Shown: positions 1 through 8,304, numbered from the stretch's first letter. The stretch is DNA of 19,207 nt from Phormidesmis priestleyi (GCA_003242115.1 QBMP01000043.1:1-19207); one strand, 5' to 3'. Notes: generated by a model from the sequence alone, not told the origin. Program-made: numbers and translations.

Positions 1-70
1 AATATTCATAAGATTTAGCATTGATTACGGCATACTTTGAGTATAGCTATCTATAAGTCAATGGCACTGA

Positions 71-205
71 CTTAGGTCGAATCAAGCAGCCAGATTAGCT
101 TTGAGGACATTCCGAGGGATGGTAGAACGTCCTGATCCAGAAAATTGGGCAGCGTTCACTTTGATTGGCGATGCCGGAGGCGGAAAATTCAAACATATGG
201 AATGA
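71..205 (+). pseudogene. Remnant of a CHAT protein C-terminus
   Basis: Reading this frame from just after a TGA at 68-70 gives about 44 residues ending in TGA at 203-205. Its core, ERPDPENWAAFTLIGDA, lines up without gaps with the last residues of the neighbouring CHAT proteins (SHPNPVDWAAFTLIGAAE in the gene at 252-3824; THPNPRDWAAFTLIGEAN in the one at 12194-15214). No start codon or upstream CHAT sequence lies in frame within the window, and the catalytic His/Cys part is absent. I read it as the tail of a deleted or decayed CHAT gene in the same orientation as the intact gene 46 bases downstream. The C-terminal extension GGGKFKHME is not seen in the neighbours and may be decay. Confidence 0.7.
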
Positions 206-251
206 AGCATCACTATTAAATATAAAAGAATATTGAACAGAGACTTGATAT

Positions 252-3200
252 ATGAATTATAGATTCCAATTGGTCAAATTACTCGGATTACTTGCAACTA
301 CGTTAGTGGCATTACCGATCACCCAAGCATCGGGATTTGCCCAGCAGTCCCCACCACGTAAAGATGTGGATTCGGCTGAACTCAAACAAGCCCAGACAGT
401 CCCTAACCAAAGTGACTTCACTCAGGGGACTCTAGGAGAAACCGACACAGTTTTTGCTGATACTCTACGTCGGTTTGATGCTTACAGTTTTGAGGGTGTA
501 GAAGGAGAAACTATCCGTATTACAGTGACAAGCGAAGATTTTGTTCCGGTCATTTGGCTTATAGATGAGTCAACAGAAGAAGTTATTGGTCATCAAACCG
601 CAGATGCGGAAACAGTTTCTATTGCGCAGCAACTCCATCGTGATGGGACATATATATTTCGAGTCTCTTCTAGTGAGATGATTGGGGAAGGTGACTATCG
701 AGTTAGGGTTGTGAGTATCCAGGAAGCATCCGGGACAGAAGCCGAAGCTCATCGTCTTTCTGATCAGGGCAACAATCAATTTGAACTGGGACAATTTGAG
801 GCTGCAATCGCCTTTTGGGAACAAGCATTGCAGCTTTATGTTGAGCTAGAAGATCGCGCTGGAGAAAGTTCAATCCTAGGAAGTTTGGGGGTTGCCTATA
901 AAGAACTGGGAGATTATGAAAAAGCAATCGATCTTCATCAGCAAGCTTTAGAAATTTCGATTGAGGTCAATGACAAGCTTTTGCAAGCTCGATCCTTAAA
1001 CAATTTAGGCGTTACATACAAAAATCAGGATGAGTATTTGCAAGCTATTATCGCCTTTGAACGTTCCCTAGAGCTTGCTGAAGAAACTAATAATCCAGAA
1101 AAGAAAATTAATGCTCTATTAAACTTGGCCGACGTTCATAAACTTTCAGGGAACTATCAACAATCAATCAATTACTATGAGGAGGTTGTCAGTACCTTAC
1201 AAGAAGTTGACAATATAAACGAGTTGTCTTTTCGTGCCGACTTGACGGAGATTCGCGCGAATGTAAACTTTGGTGAATTACACATTTCTCAAGAAAACTA
1301 TCTCCGATCTATCCAATTCTTTCAGGAAAGCTTACGACTCATCTCTGAAATTGAAGAAAGTGATACGGAGATAGCCAATGACTTTACTCTTCGAGCTTTG
1401 AATGGGCTAGCAATTGCTCACAGAAATCTAGGAAATTATCAACAAGCAGTCAATTATCTTGAAAAGGTAATCAATACCTCACGAGTAACCGACGACCTGA
1501 GCAATTTATCTTCACATGATAATCTGGCGAGAATCCGCGCGAATTTTGACTTAGGTGAACTACATGCTGCGCAAGGCAGTCATTCTCAATCTATTCAGTT
1601 CTTTCAGGAAAGCTTACGCCTCATCTCTGAGTTTGGAGGAAGTGATACTAAGGCAACCAACCATTTTACTTTTTGGGCCTTAGCGCGCTTAGGAATGGCC
1701 CACAGAAATCTGGGCAACTATCAATTGTCTTTAAAGTTCTTTAGCGAATGTTTACAGCTTGCGCGTCAAACTGGGGATTTTTATTTTGAGAGTGTAGCTT
1801 TAACAAATACGGGGAATGTCTATGCTAACTTAGGTAACTCTCGAAGGGCGAGAGAATACTACGAACAAGCTTTGACGTCTGAATTTGATATTCTAGATAG
1901 CGCTCATACGGGACAAATTCTGAGAAATTTAGGTGGCATCTATACACAGTTAGGAGATTACCAAGAAGCCAAAGGTTACTATGAGCAAGGTTTAGAGATT
2001 GCCCGTGAGCTCGAAGATCAACAAGGAATCGTTAGTGCTTTAGTTGGTCTGAACGAAATATCTAACACTAGAGGTAATGGTATTTGGATCTTCGGTCTCC
2101 AGGATGAAGCTTTAGTAATTGCGAGAAACTCCATCACTGATCTTGCCTTACGGGCAAGTGTTCTAAGATCTATTGGTAATTCATTCAACAGAATTAGAGA
2201 TAATGACAGTGGTGGCATGACAATTGCTACTAACTCAATTGACATTGACCTTCTTGAAGAAGCCTTAACCCTTTATGAAAATGCTGATGCGCTTGATAAG
2301 GTAGCAAATACTCGTACGGATCTCGCGCGAGCTTATCTAAGACTTGATCAGCCCAAAATTGCTGAGGAACATTTAATGGTCGCTACCCAGATCTACGATA
2401 GTCTTCGCACAGATAACTTAGCAGATGCTGATAGAATTTCACTCTTTCAAGGTCAAGTAGACGCTTTCTCATTATTGCAGGAAGCGCTAACAGAACAGGA
2501 TAAGTTCGAGGCTGCACTGGTAGCAGCTGAACGAGGACGAGCCAGGGCACTGGCGGCGTTACTATCTCAACAAGAGTCAATCCGTTCGCTAGATATAGCA
2601 GCAGGTTCTTCTCCTGATATTACTGGTATCCAACGAATAGCACAGCAGACCGAATCTACGCTTGTAACTTATTCCATAATTCGCGATGTTGATCAAAACT
2701 ATGACTGGAATCGTTTTTTCTCAGGATATGGGGTCGGATACGAATTTAACTACAGCCTCTATATATGGGTCACCTCACCAAACGGAACAATCGCATTCCG
2801 TCAAGTTCCTCTAACCGGTATCGATCTCAGTAATCTTGTTGCCGATAGTCGGCAAGCAATGGGCGTGAGGAGAGATCGCGGCGGATTTGAATTGGCTGAC
2901 CCAGAGAAAACCCCGGCCCAAGTAGAGGCTGAACAGAACGAAAAACTAAGACAACTTCACGATGTGCTGATCGATCCGATTTCGGATCTCCTTCCCACCG
3001 ATCCGAATCAACCAGTCGTCTTCATTCCCCAAGACGAGCTCTTCCTTGTCCCCTTTCCCGCACTCAAGGACGATAATGGCAACTACCTAATCGAGAAGCA
3101 TACCATTCTCACTGCACCATCGATTCAAGTGCTACAGCTTACCTACAACCTTGCCGAGTCTCGTGGCGACACTACTATTACAAATCCTGTTATTGTAGGC

Positions 3201-3824
3201 GACCCGGTAATGCCCAGCACCACATTTATGGCTGAGGAGGGTGACTTTAAAGCTATCCGTCTTAGCTCTTTGCCTGGTGCTCGCCAAGAAGCACAGGCAG
3301 TTTCTGCTTTCCTCAATTCATCGGCTTTAATCGGTGAGGCTGCAACTGAAGCCACTGTCAAACAGCAGCTCCCGACTGCCGACCTAATTCATCTCGCTAC
3401 CCACGGACTGCTGGAATACGGCGATCCTCAAGAAACAGGAACTCGCGACCTGCCTGGGGCGATCGCTCTTGCTCCGGGGGGCAATGAAGACGGTCTGCTC
3501 ACTTCTGCCGAAATTCTACAGATGGACTTGAAAGCGGATTTGGTCGTGCTCAGCGCTTGTGATACAGGACGTGGACGCATTACGGGTGACGGTGTGATTG
3601 GGCTCTCCCGCTCGTTTGTTGCGGCTGGTGTACCAAGCATAATTGTATCGCTTTGGTCAGTGCCAGATGCTCCTACTGCTGAGCTGATGACTAAGTTTTA
3701 TCAGCAACTGGAACAGGGCCAAACTAAAGCTCAGGCACTACGACAGGCGATGTTGGCTACAATGCAAAGCCACCCTAATCCAGTAGATTGGGCAGCGTTT
3801 ACATTGATAGGAGCAGCGGAGTAA
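252..3824 (+). CDS. Exported PPC-TPR-CHAT protein
   Basis: Predicted cysteine protease-like protein of 1190 residues. Residues 1-30 form a signal peptide (basic start, hydrophobic LLGLLATTLVALPI, likely cut after SGFA). Residues 55-156 resemble a bacterial pre-peptidase C-terminal (PPC) beta domain. TPR units run from about 165 to 690, including a 94-residue tandem duplication. The AAERGRARAL motif typical of the linker before CHAT follows, then a CHAT domain from about 860 to the end with the caspase-like dyad His1051 (HLATHG) and Cys1103 (LSACDTG) and the terminal WAAFTLIG signature. The ATG at 252 has only a weak AGAG element 9 nt upstream but is the start that gives the signal peptide. 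It faces the minus-strand genes and converges on the gene ending at 3872. CHAT proteins are separase/caspase-fold peptidases; the substrate is unknown. The TPR part looks more AT-rich than the CHAT part. Confidence 0.92.
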   Translation: MNYRFQLVKLLGLLATTLVALPITQASGFAQQSPPRKDVDSAELKQAQTVPNQSDFTQGTLGETDTVFADTLRRFDAYSFEGVEGETIRITVTSEDFVPVIWLIDESTEEVIGHQTADAETVSIAQQLHRDGTYIFRVSSSEMIGEGDYRVRVVSIQEASGTEAEAHRLSDQGNNQFELGQFEAAIAFWEQALQLYVELEDRAGESSILGSLGVAYKELGDYEKAIDLHQQALEISIEVNDKLLQARSLNNLGVTYKNQDEYLQAIIAFERSLELAEETNNPEKKINALLNLADVHKLSGNYQQSINYYEEVVSTLQEVDNINELSFRADLTEIRANVNFGELHISQENYLRSIQFFQESLRLISEIEESDTEIANDFTLRALNGLAIAHRNLGNYQQAVNYLEKVINTSRVTDDLSNLSSHDNLARIRANFDLGELHAAQGSHSQSIQFFQESLRLISEFGGSDTKATNHFTFWALARLGMAHRNLGNYQLSLKFFSECLQLARQTGDFYFESVALTNTGNVYANLGNSRRAREYYEQALTSEFDILDSAHTGQILRNLGGIYTQLGDYQEAKGYYEQGLEIARELEDQQGIVSALVGLNEISNTRGNGIWIFGLQDEALVIARNSITDLALRASVLRSIGNSFNRIRDNDSGGMTIATNSIDIDLLEEALTLYENADALDKVANTRTDLARAYLRLDQPKIAEEHLMVATQIYDSLRTDNLADADRISLFQGQVDAFSLLQEALTEQDKFEAALVAAERGRARALAALLSQQESIRSLDIAAGSSPDITGIQRIAQQTESTLVTYSIIRDVDQNYDWNRFFSGYGVGYEFNYSLYIWVTSPNGTIAFRQVPLTGIDLSNLVADSRQAMGVRRDRGGFELADPEKTPAQVEAEQNEKLRQLHDVLIDPISDLLPTDPNQPVVFIPQDELFLVPFPALKDDNGNYLIEKHTILTAPSIQVLQLTYNLAESRGDTTITNPVIVGDPVMPSTTFMAEEGDFKAIRLSSLPGARQEAQAVSAFLNSSALIGEAATEATVKQQLPTADLIHLATHGLLEYGDPQETGTRDLPGAIALAPGGNEDGLLTSAEILQMDLKADLVVLSACDTGRGRITGDGVIGLSRSFVAAGVPSIIVSLWSVPDAPTAELMTKFYQQLEQGQTKAQALRQAMLATMQSHPNPVDWAAFTLIGAAE
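1170..1733 (+). repeat. Tandem 94-residue repeat inside the TPR region
   Basis: Two directly adjacent 282-nt units (1170-1451 and 1452-1733) encode TPR blocks of the same length. Shared stretches include IRANxxxGELH, SIQFFQESLRLISE and AHRNLGNYQ. DNA identity is highest around tctttcaggaaagcttacg, present in both copies. This is a recent duplication of a two-TPR module. Confidence 0.8.
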
Positions 3825-3871
3825 TGACTGCGAGTATGATCACGACTCCGTTGCCTTAAAGCGTGTCAAAG

Positions 3872-5080
3872 TTATTCTTTGCTTTCTACTCTGTCTAGCT
3901 CCGATTGAATACTTGCTATCAGATCGGTATGGCCAATTTCTGTAGCGATCTCCTCGGCTTTCTGTAAATAGGTTCGCGCTGACTCGATTTTTCTTACGCG
4001 CGAATAAACCGTGCCTAACCCCCAAGAGGCTAATGCCTCTTCTTCAGGAGTATCGGCTGCTGCGGCTAGCTGTATTGCTTGTAAGTAGCTCTCCTCTGCG
4101 GGTAACTCTAGACCCGTGCGTACAGCGTAGTCGCCTAGTAAGCGGTGGACTTGAGCGGTTTCATAGCCTGAGTCGATTAGTGCCTTTAGATCGTTTATGC
4201 CTTGAGCAAATAATTTGTATTGGGGATAGACGTCTTCTACGAGAATCAGCGTTTTTGCTGCGGGATCTATGTCTAAGGATTTGACAGCGGCGATCGCATC
4301 TTCCAAGTCTTGCTTTTCTTCACCCACCACCAAGCTAAAAATCGGCTGTTCCAATAGTACTTCTGTGTGCTCTGGGTCGCCAGCGACACTCACTTGTAGA
4401 GTATATTCCTTCCCTGGTTCGAGTTCTGACTGATTGCTCGGATAGCAGAGTGAGGCATAACGGCTTGTGGTCGTCCACAGGTCTACCCATTCTCCGCCCT
4501 GTCTTTGCCGTATGGTTACTTCGTACTGTTGTGCTTCTGCGACTGCGTTCCAAGATAGCTCTGGTGTCGTGGTCAATACTTGGCCAGCACGAGGGCTGAT
4601 GACGTAGGGCTTGGTTGGGTCGGCAGCTCCCCACTGGTCGCTGATTCCAAAACTGGGCCGATATCTGCGAGGGGTACCTGGACAGACGGAGCCGACATTG
4701 TTAATACCAGCTCCCAACCAATCTCGTCGATTTCCATCCGGGCAAAGCAACACAACCTCTGCGCCTACAGGCACATTGAGTAAATCGTCACTGGTCAGCA
4801 TCGTGCGTGGGTATGTGGCGTAAAAGGCTGACCAGTTGGGTCGCTGGAGATAGACGGTGCCACCTGTGACCGAGTATAGGCGAGCTAAGCGCAAGGGGGT
4901 TGCTGCCGATGGTGTGCTGTGCAGAGAAATTCCTAAGGTTGAGGCTAATGATAGACAGACTAGTAAGCACGACCGCATTCTCCGACTAGCCCTTGCTAGC
5001 GGTGGCTTCCCGTTTAGCAACCCGGTTAGCGATGAGTTGTCTTGTTTAGTGGCTTTAGTAGTTAATTTATGAGCTTTCAT
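3872..5080 (-). CDS. Exported FecR-like / Ig-like / TPR protein
   Basis: Predicted 402-residue protein. An unusually long basic N-terminus (1-34) precedes a hydrophobic signal (MRSCLLVCLSLASTLGISL, 35-53) that likely ends near PSAA. Residues 61-138 form a FecR-like beta domain of the kind seen in cyanobacteria (SVTGGTVYLQRPNW, then DDLLNVPVGAEVVLLC) with Cys113 and Cys133 that could form a disulfide. Residues 157-250 look Ig/Fn3-like (PYVISPR, PELSWNAV, YEVTI). The C-terminus (about 300-395) is helical and TPR-like. I chose the ATG at 5080 over the upstream in-frame ATG at 5137 because an AAGG lies 8 nt before it and the tandem copy starts at the same codon. The internal ATG at 4978 would give a conventional signal peptide and is also possible. 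It is the last minus-strand gene, 40 bases after the truncated copy. Likely an adaptor or ligand-binding partner; the function is not known. Confidence 0.8.
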   Translation of the reverse strand: MKAHKLTTKATKQDNSSLTGLLNGKPPLARASRRMRSCLLVCLSLASTLGISLHSTPSAATPLRLARLYSVTGGTVYLQRPNWSAFYATYPRTMLTSDDLLNVPVGAEVVLLCPDGNRRDWLGAGINNVGSVCPGTPRRYRPSFGISDQWGAADPTKPYVISPRAGQVLTTTPELSWNAVAEAQQYEVTIRQRQGGEWVDLWTTTSRYASLCYPSNQSELEPGKEYTLQVSVAGDPEHTEVLLEQPIFSLVVGEEKQDLEDAIAAVKSLDIDPAAKTLILVEDVYPQYKLFAQGINDLKALIDSGYETAQVHRLLGDYAVRTGLELPAEESYLQAIQLAAAADTPEEEALASWGLGTVYSRVRKIESARTYLQKAEEIATEIGHTDLIASIQSELDRVESKE

Positions 5081-5122
5081 AGGAATAGCCTTAATGAACA
5101 GTTTTGAGGAACTTGGTTTTCT
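4667..5122 (-). repeat. Tandem duplication, downstream copy B
   Basis: About 456 bp covering the upstream flank, start codon, signal and FecR-like domain of the full-length gene. It matches copy A (5139-5581) closely, apart from a 12-bp insertion (codons for four residues after NSSL) and scattered substitutions. Similarity stops at the end of the FecR-like domain, just after the codons for PGTPR. Confidence 0.85.
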
Positions 5123-5540
5123 ATCGGGGGTGAGCAATGCGAGGAGTGCCTAGACAGACGGAGCCGACATTACTAATACCGGCTCCGAGCCAATTGCGCC
5201 GATTACCATCCGGGCAGAGCAACACAACCTCTGCGCCTACAGGCACATCGAGTAAATCATCGCCGGTCAGCATGGTGCGGGGGTAAGTGGCGTAAAAGAC
5301 TGACCAGTTGGGTCGTTGGAGATAGACAGTACCACCTGTGACCGAGTATAAGCGAGCTAAGCGCAAGGGGGTTGCTGCCGATGGTGTGCTATGTAAGGCG
5401 ATGCACAGAGTTAGGGCTAAGGATAGATAGACTAGTAAACACGACCGCATTCTCCGACTATCTCTTGCCAGCGGTGGCTTCCCGTTTAGAGGTGAGTTGT
5501 CTTGTTTGATGGCTTTAGTAGTTAGTTTATGAGCTTTCAT
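5121..5540 (-). CDS. Truncated single-domain FecR-like paralogue
   Basis: Predicted 139-residue exported protein. Residues 1-133 match the next gene downstream with 13 substitutions and a 4-residue gap. It then ends with IAHPR and a TAG supplied by the duplication junction, so it has the signal peptide and the whole FecR-like domain, including both Cys residues, but no Ig-like or TPR part. Across the mature domain I count roughly 28 base differences from the other copy but only 6 residue changes, which suggests both copies stayed under selection. The AAGG before the other copy's start is AAGA here, so translation may be weaker. It follows the amber-split CHAT gene by 64 bases. It may be a functional stand-alone domain or a slowly decaying copy. 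Confidence 0.65.
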   Translation of the reverse strand: MKAHKLTTKAIKQDNSPLNGKPPLARDSRRMRSCLLVYLSLALTLCIALHSTPSAATPLRLARLYSVTGGTVYLQRPNWSVFYATYPRTMLTGDDLLDVPVGAEVVLLCPDGNRRNWLGAGISNVGSVCLGTPRIAHPR

Positions 5541-5581
5541 AGGAATAGTCTTGACGAATAGTTTTGAGGGACTTCTTTTCT
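5139..5581 (-). repeat. Tandem duplication, upstream copy A
   Basis: About 443 bp matching copy B (4667-5122), separated from it by about 16 bases. The match includes roughly 40 bases upstream of the start codon (TCCTATG context, then a shared CAAAACT-like stretch), so the untranslated leader was duplicated along with the coding part. Confidence 0.85.
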
Positions 5582-5604
5582 ATTTAGTTTTGTTATTAAC
5601 GGCG

Positions 5605-6861
5605 CTATAGGCTGTTGCCGATGAGGATAAAGGGAGCCCAGTAGTAGGGATGCTCTAGGGTGGCGGGTGAAGAATTGGATGCGTTTTCTAGGACGAGTCC
5701 GCCGCGCTCAATACCCAACTTGTCAAATCGTTGGTCGAGGGTGGCTTCGCCGTTTAGCAGGCTGAGCTGGGCTTGGCGAAGGGCTTCGGCTTTGGTCAGT
5801 TTTCCGGTGGCCATGAATTCGTAGAAGCGCTGCATGAGTAGGCTGGTACCGGCATCGTCTACGCGCCAAAGGGTGGCGAGGACGGCTTCGGCTTTATTTT
5901 TGCCGAGGAAGTAGGAACTGACGCCTGCGATTTCGGTGCCGTCTAATGATTCGCCGCCGAGGGCGGTTTGGCAGGCGGAGAGGATGACGAGGTGGAGATT
6001 GTTGAATTGGGTATCGAGGGAGCCGATTTGGTCGATGGTGAGCTGTTGGCCGTTGCCATCAACTAGGTAGGAAGCGTCTTTGATGGTGGGAACGAATTCG
6101 GCGTGGGTGGCGATGTGGAGAATGCGGTAGCGGCGGACTTGTTCGCTGAGGGTGTTGAAGGTGAAGCTTTCATTCATGAAGACGCGGCCTGGGTAGATGC
6201 CAGTGGTGTCGTTTTCATCTTCTCTGATGACGGATTGGAGCTCTTCTCGCACGTTTGGCAGCGCGCTAAAACCGCCTTTTGCTATGTCGAGGCCGAGGCC
6301 GAGGGTGTTGGCAGAGGCAACATCGCCCAGGCGATCAGTGGTGTCGGTGAGGGCTGCGGAGAGAACGGTGGAGACGGTGTATTTTTCAAGTAAGTACTGT
6401 TCGCCGTCATGGAGGGCGGCCATGGGTAGGTAGCGGGTGGCGCGGTCTTGGGCGAAGACAAGGTGCTGAATGTTGTTGGCTTCGAGTTCTGTTGAGAGAG
6501 GTTCGATTAGCCAGCCGTAGAGTTGTTGACCAACTTCTTTGAGTTCGGCGAGTGATTGGCTGTCTTGCTGAGTGAGGAGTTCTCGAAAGCGAACGACGGC
6601 GCGGCTGAGATCGGCTCGGTTGGCATCGGGAACTTCTACACTGCCGACAACGCCGCCGGTTGCTGTCCACAGAAGCCAGAGGGTGTCTTCTAAAACAACA
6701 GGGTAGATGAGGACGGTGCCGTCTTGGGCGTTGACAATATCTAGGGCGTCGCTGGCAAGGCTGGTGGGATCGTAGAAAACATCATCTTCGGCACGACTGG
6801 TGCGAATTGTGGTTTCAAAGGTATCGACGTTTTTATCGAAAGCTGCTTCTAGGGCAATTTG
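5605..6861 (-). CDS. C-terminal fragment: CHAT domain after the amber stop
   Basis: An open frame of 418 codons after the stop, holding the end of the linker and the complete CHAT domain. The first ATG inside it (6423, MAALHDGEQY) lies within the CHAT fold and would drop 146 residues, so independent translation from it is unlikely to give a whole domain. The sequence type differs from the other CHAT domains here: the dyad is 44 residues apart rather than 49-53, with SACQTALGGESLDG in place of SACDTGxGxxTGDG. Confidence 0.6.
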   Translation of the reverse strand, partial: QIALEAAFDKNVDTFETTIRTSRAEDDVFYDPTSLASDALDIVNAQDGTVLIYPVVLEDTLWLLWTATGGVVGSVEVPDANRADLSRAVVRFRELLTQQDSQSLAELKEVGQQLYGWLIEPLSTELEANNIQHLVFAQDRATRYLPMAALHDGEQYLLEKYTVSTVLSAALTDTTDRLGDVASANTLGLGLDIAKGGFSALPNVREELQSVIREDENDTTGIYPGRVFMNESFTFNTLSEQVRRYRILHIATHAEFVPTIKDASYLVDGNGQQLTIDQIGSLDTQFNNLHLVILSACQTALGGESLDGTEIAGVSSYFLGKNKAEAVLATLWRVDDAGTSLLMQRFYEFMATGKLTKAEALRQAQLSLLNGEATLDQRFDKLGIERGGLVLENASNSSPATLEHPYYWAPFILIGNSL

Positions 6862-6864
6862 CTA
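6862..6864 (-). other. In-frame amber (TAG) codon
   Basis: The plus strand reads CTA in the context gctagtcata. On the minus strand this is TAT GAC TAG CAA ATT. It is the only stop within the 900-codon frame. Confidence 0.9.
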
Positions 6865-8304
6865 GTCATATAGGGTTTGGTCGCAGTCTGGGTCACAAGC
6901 GGAGATCTTGGCTCCCAGATTAATCAGACTACCGTGGGCATCTGCGACGGGTTGTTCTATGGGATCATATTGGAGTTGGCCGCTGCTGTATGTGGCGCGA
7001 GTGAATTCTGTGAGTTCTTTTACTTTTAGAAGTTCGAGGACTTGCTGAGCTTCTAAAATACGGCCTTGTTGTAGAAGCAGGTCAATTAGGCTGCGGTAAG
7101 GAGATTCTACAGAAGCAATATAAGACGACTGCAAGTCTTGATCGAGATTTGTAATGCCTCTGCGAATAGTTTCAAAAACGTTAATTGAATTTTTGTAGAA
7201 GATAGCTGCTATTTCATGCTGGCCTCGCTCTTTCCATGCGTCGCCTAAATTGTTTAGAGATATGGCTTCGCCTTGGCGATTGCCGATTTCTTGCTTAATT
7301 GCTAAAGACTGCCGATGGAAGTCAATCGCCCGCTGATACTCACCTAGACTGTAGTAGACAAGACCCAAGTTACCCAGCGCAGACGATTTGCCCCGGCGAT
7401 CACTGATTTCTCTAGCAAGAGTTAGTTGGTGGTGGTAGAAGTCAATCGCCCGCTGATACTTGCCTAGACTGTAGTAGACATTGCCCAAGTTGCCTAACGA
7501 GTTTGCTTCGCCCTGGTGATCGCTGATTTCTTTCGCAATAGCTAGAGACTGCTGATGGAAGTCAATCGCCTGTTGGTAGTCGCTTAGACTGTAGTAGACA
7601 ATGCCTAAGTTACCCAGCGTAGCCGCTTCGCCCTTGCGATTTCCGATGTCACGATAAATCTTCAGTGCTGCTTGCCATGAGTCTAAGGCTAACTGATATT
7701 GACTGAGTCGGGCCGAATCAAGACCCTGCTGCAATAGGCGGTCGGCTTGAGCTTTTAGTTCTGCCTGCCGTAGCCTATTCTCATCAGATCTCTCAACGGT
7801 TAAACGATAAGCGCCTTTGCCACTTTCGTCATAAGCATTAGCAATTATCTGGTACTGCCCTGTTTCTGGCAAACGAAACACAATCTCAGCATTCGTTCCA
7901 TCGCTCCCGTCATCGTTACGAGTAAGTCCTTCACCTGAAGCATTTTGCAGCAGTAAAAATGTGTCGAACGCTTCGCTAACCATCAGAATACGAACAATCT
8001 GACCCGCCTCTCCCTCAAAAACGTGCCCATCATAGAAGCTACCATTGCTCAGATGAGCATCGCCCTCTTCTAGCACACCTTCTACGCTGAACAATACATC
8101 TGAGTCACTTTGTAAACCCTCCATCGATTGCTTTGGCCAAGGTCGCACACCGTTCTTGAGTTTCTGCGGGCGGTCAAACGTATCCAGCTTTTCAACCGGT
8201 TTCTCAACAGTTGATTGAAAAATTTCTGCCCGCACTTGTGCAGGAAACCCCCACAAACAAGCTGCCAATGACACTAACCTCAGCCAAGATAAACCAAATT
8301 TCAT
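6862..8304 (-). CDS. N-terminal fragment: exported PPC-TPR protein
   Basis: This is the part translated before the amber stop, 480 residues. It has a signal peptide (1-26, MKFGLSWLRLVSLAACLWG and PAQVRA), a PPC domain (about 67-172), then 40-residue TPR units from about 200 to 380 with the repeated core LGNLGxVYYSL, and a helical linker. Without the CHAT part it could only be a binding protein. The in-frame ATG at 8328 is less likely than 8304, because a GGGAG Shine-Dalgarno sequence (8313-8317) lies 8 nt before 8304 and the paralogue at 15214 starts at the same aligned MK. Confidence 0.75.
   Translation of the reverse strand: MKFGLSWLRLVSLAACLWGFPAQVRAEIFQSTVEKPVEKLDTFDRPQKLKNGVRPWPKQSMEGLQSDSDVLFSVEGVLEEGDAHLSNGSFYDGHVFEGEAGQIVRILMVSEAFDTFLLLQNASGEGLTRNDDGSDGTNAEIVFRLPETGQYQIIANAYDESGKGAYRLTVERSDENRLRQAELKAQADRLLQQGLDSARLSQYQLALDSWQAALKIYRDIGNRKGEAATLGNLGIVYYSLSDYQQAIDFHQQSLAIAKEISDHQGEANSLGNLGNVYYSLGKYQRAIDFYHHQLTLAREISDRRGKSSALGNLGLVYYSLGEYQRAIDFHRQSLAIKQEIGNRQGEAISLNNLGDAWKERGQHEIAAIFYKNSINVFETIRRGITNLDQDLQSSYIASVESPYRSLIDLLLQQGRILEAQQVLELLKVKELTEFTRATYSSGQLQYDPIEQPVADAHGSLINLGAKISACDPDCDQTLYD

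Larger units (their letters stand above)
5605..8304 (-). pseudogene. PPC-TPR-CHAT gene interrupted by an in-frame amber codon
   Basis: The frame from 8304 down to the TAG at 5605-5607 is 900 codons long and broken only by one TAG at 6862-6864 (codon 481). No frameshift is needed: residues before (CDQTLYD) and after (QIALEAAFDK) continue one protein. With the codon read through, the order is signal peptide, PPC domain, TPRs, linker and CHAT with His734 (HIATHAEF) and Cys778 (LSACQTALGG), ending in HPYYWAPFILIGN, a CHAT signature of normal type. The terminal stop is also TAG. A CAG-to-TAG change is the simplest cause. Sequencing error, recent loss of function or readthrough cannot be told apart here. 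The gene sits between the membrane TPR gene (105-base gap) and the truncated FecR-like copy (64-base gap). Confidence 0.8.

Noticed and set aside
3428..3640. Minus-strand open frame opposite the CHAT domain of the plus-strand gene
   Set aside because: It is the reverse shadow of a conserved catalytic region; the plus-strand frame explains the sequence, and the same shadow appears opposite the other CHAT domains (for example 12342-12620).
3858..3885. CAAAG-ttatt-CTTTG hairpin at the convergent gene ends as a bidirectional terminator
   Set aside because: Only five mostly AT pairs, partly inside the end of the coding sequence, and no T-tract; too weak to call.
4335..4755. Overlapping minus-strand and plus-strand frames within the FecR-like/TPR gene
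   Set aside because: They are out-of-frame shadows; the tandem duplication conserves the main frame, with mostly synonymous changes.
6103..6433. Plus-strand open frames opposite the amber-split CHAT gene
   Set aside because: The minus-strand frame encodes a recognisable CHAT domain; the opposite frames have no ribosome site or family signature.
7230..7680. Regular 120-bp DNA repeats as a possible CRISPR or satellite array
   Set aside because: They encode in-frame 40-residue TPR units within a continuous coding sequence.
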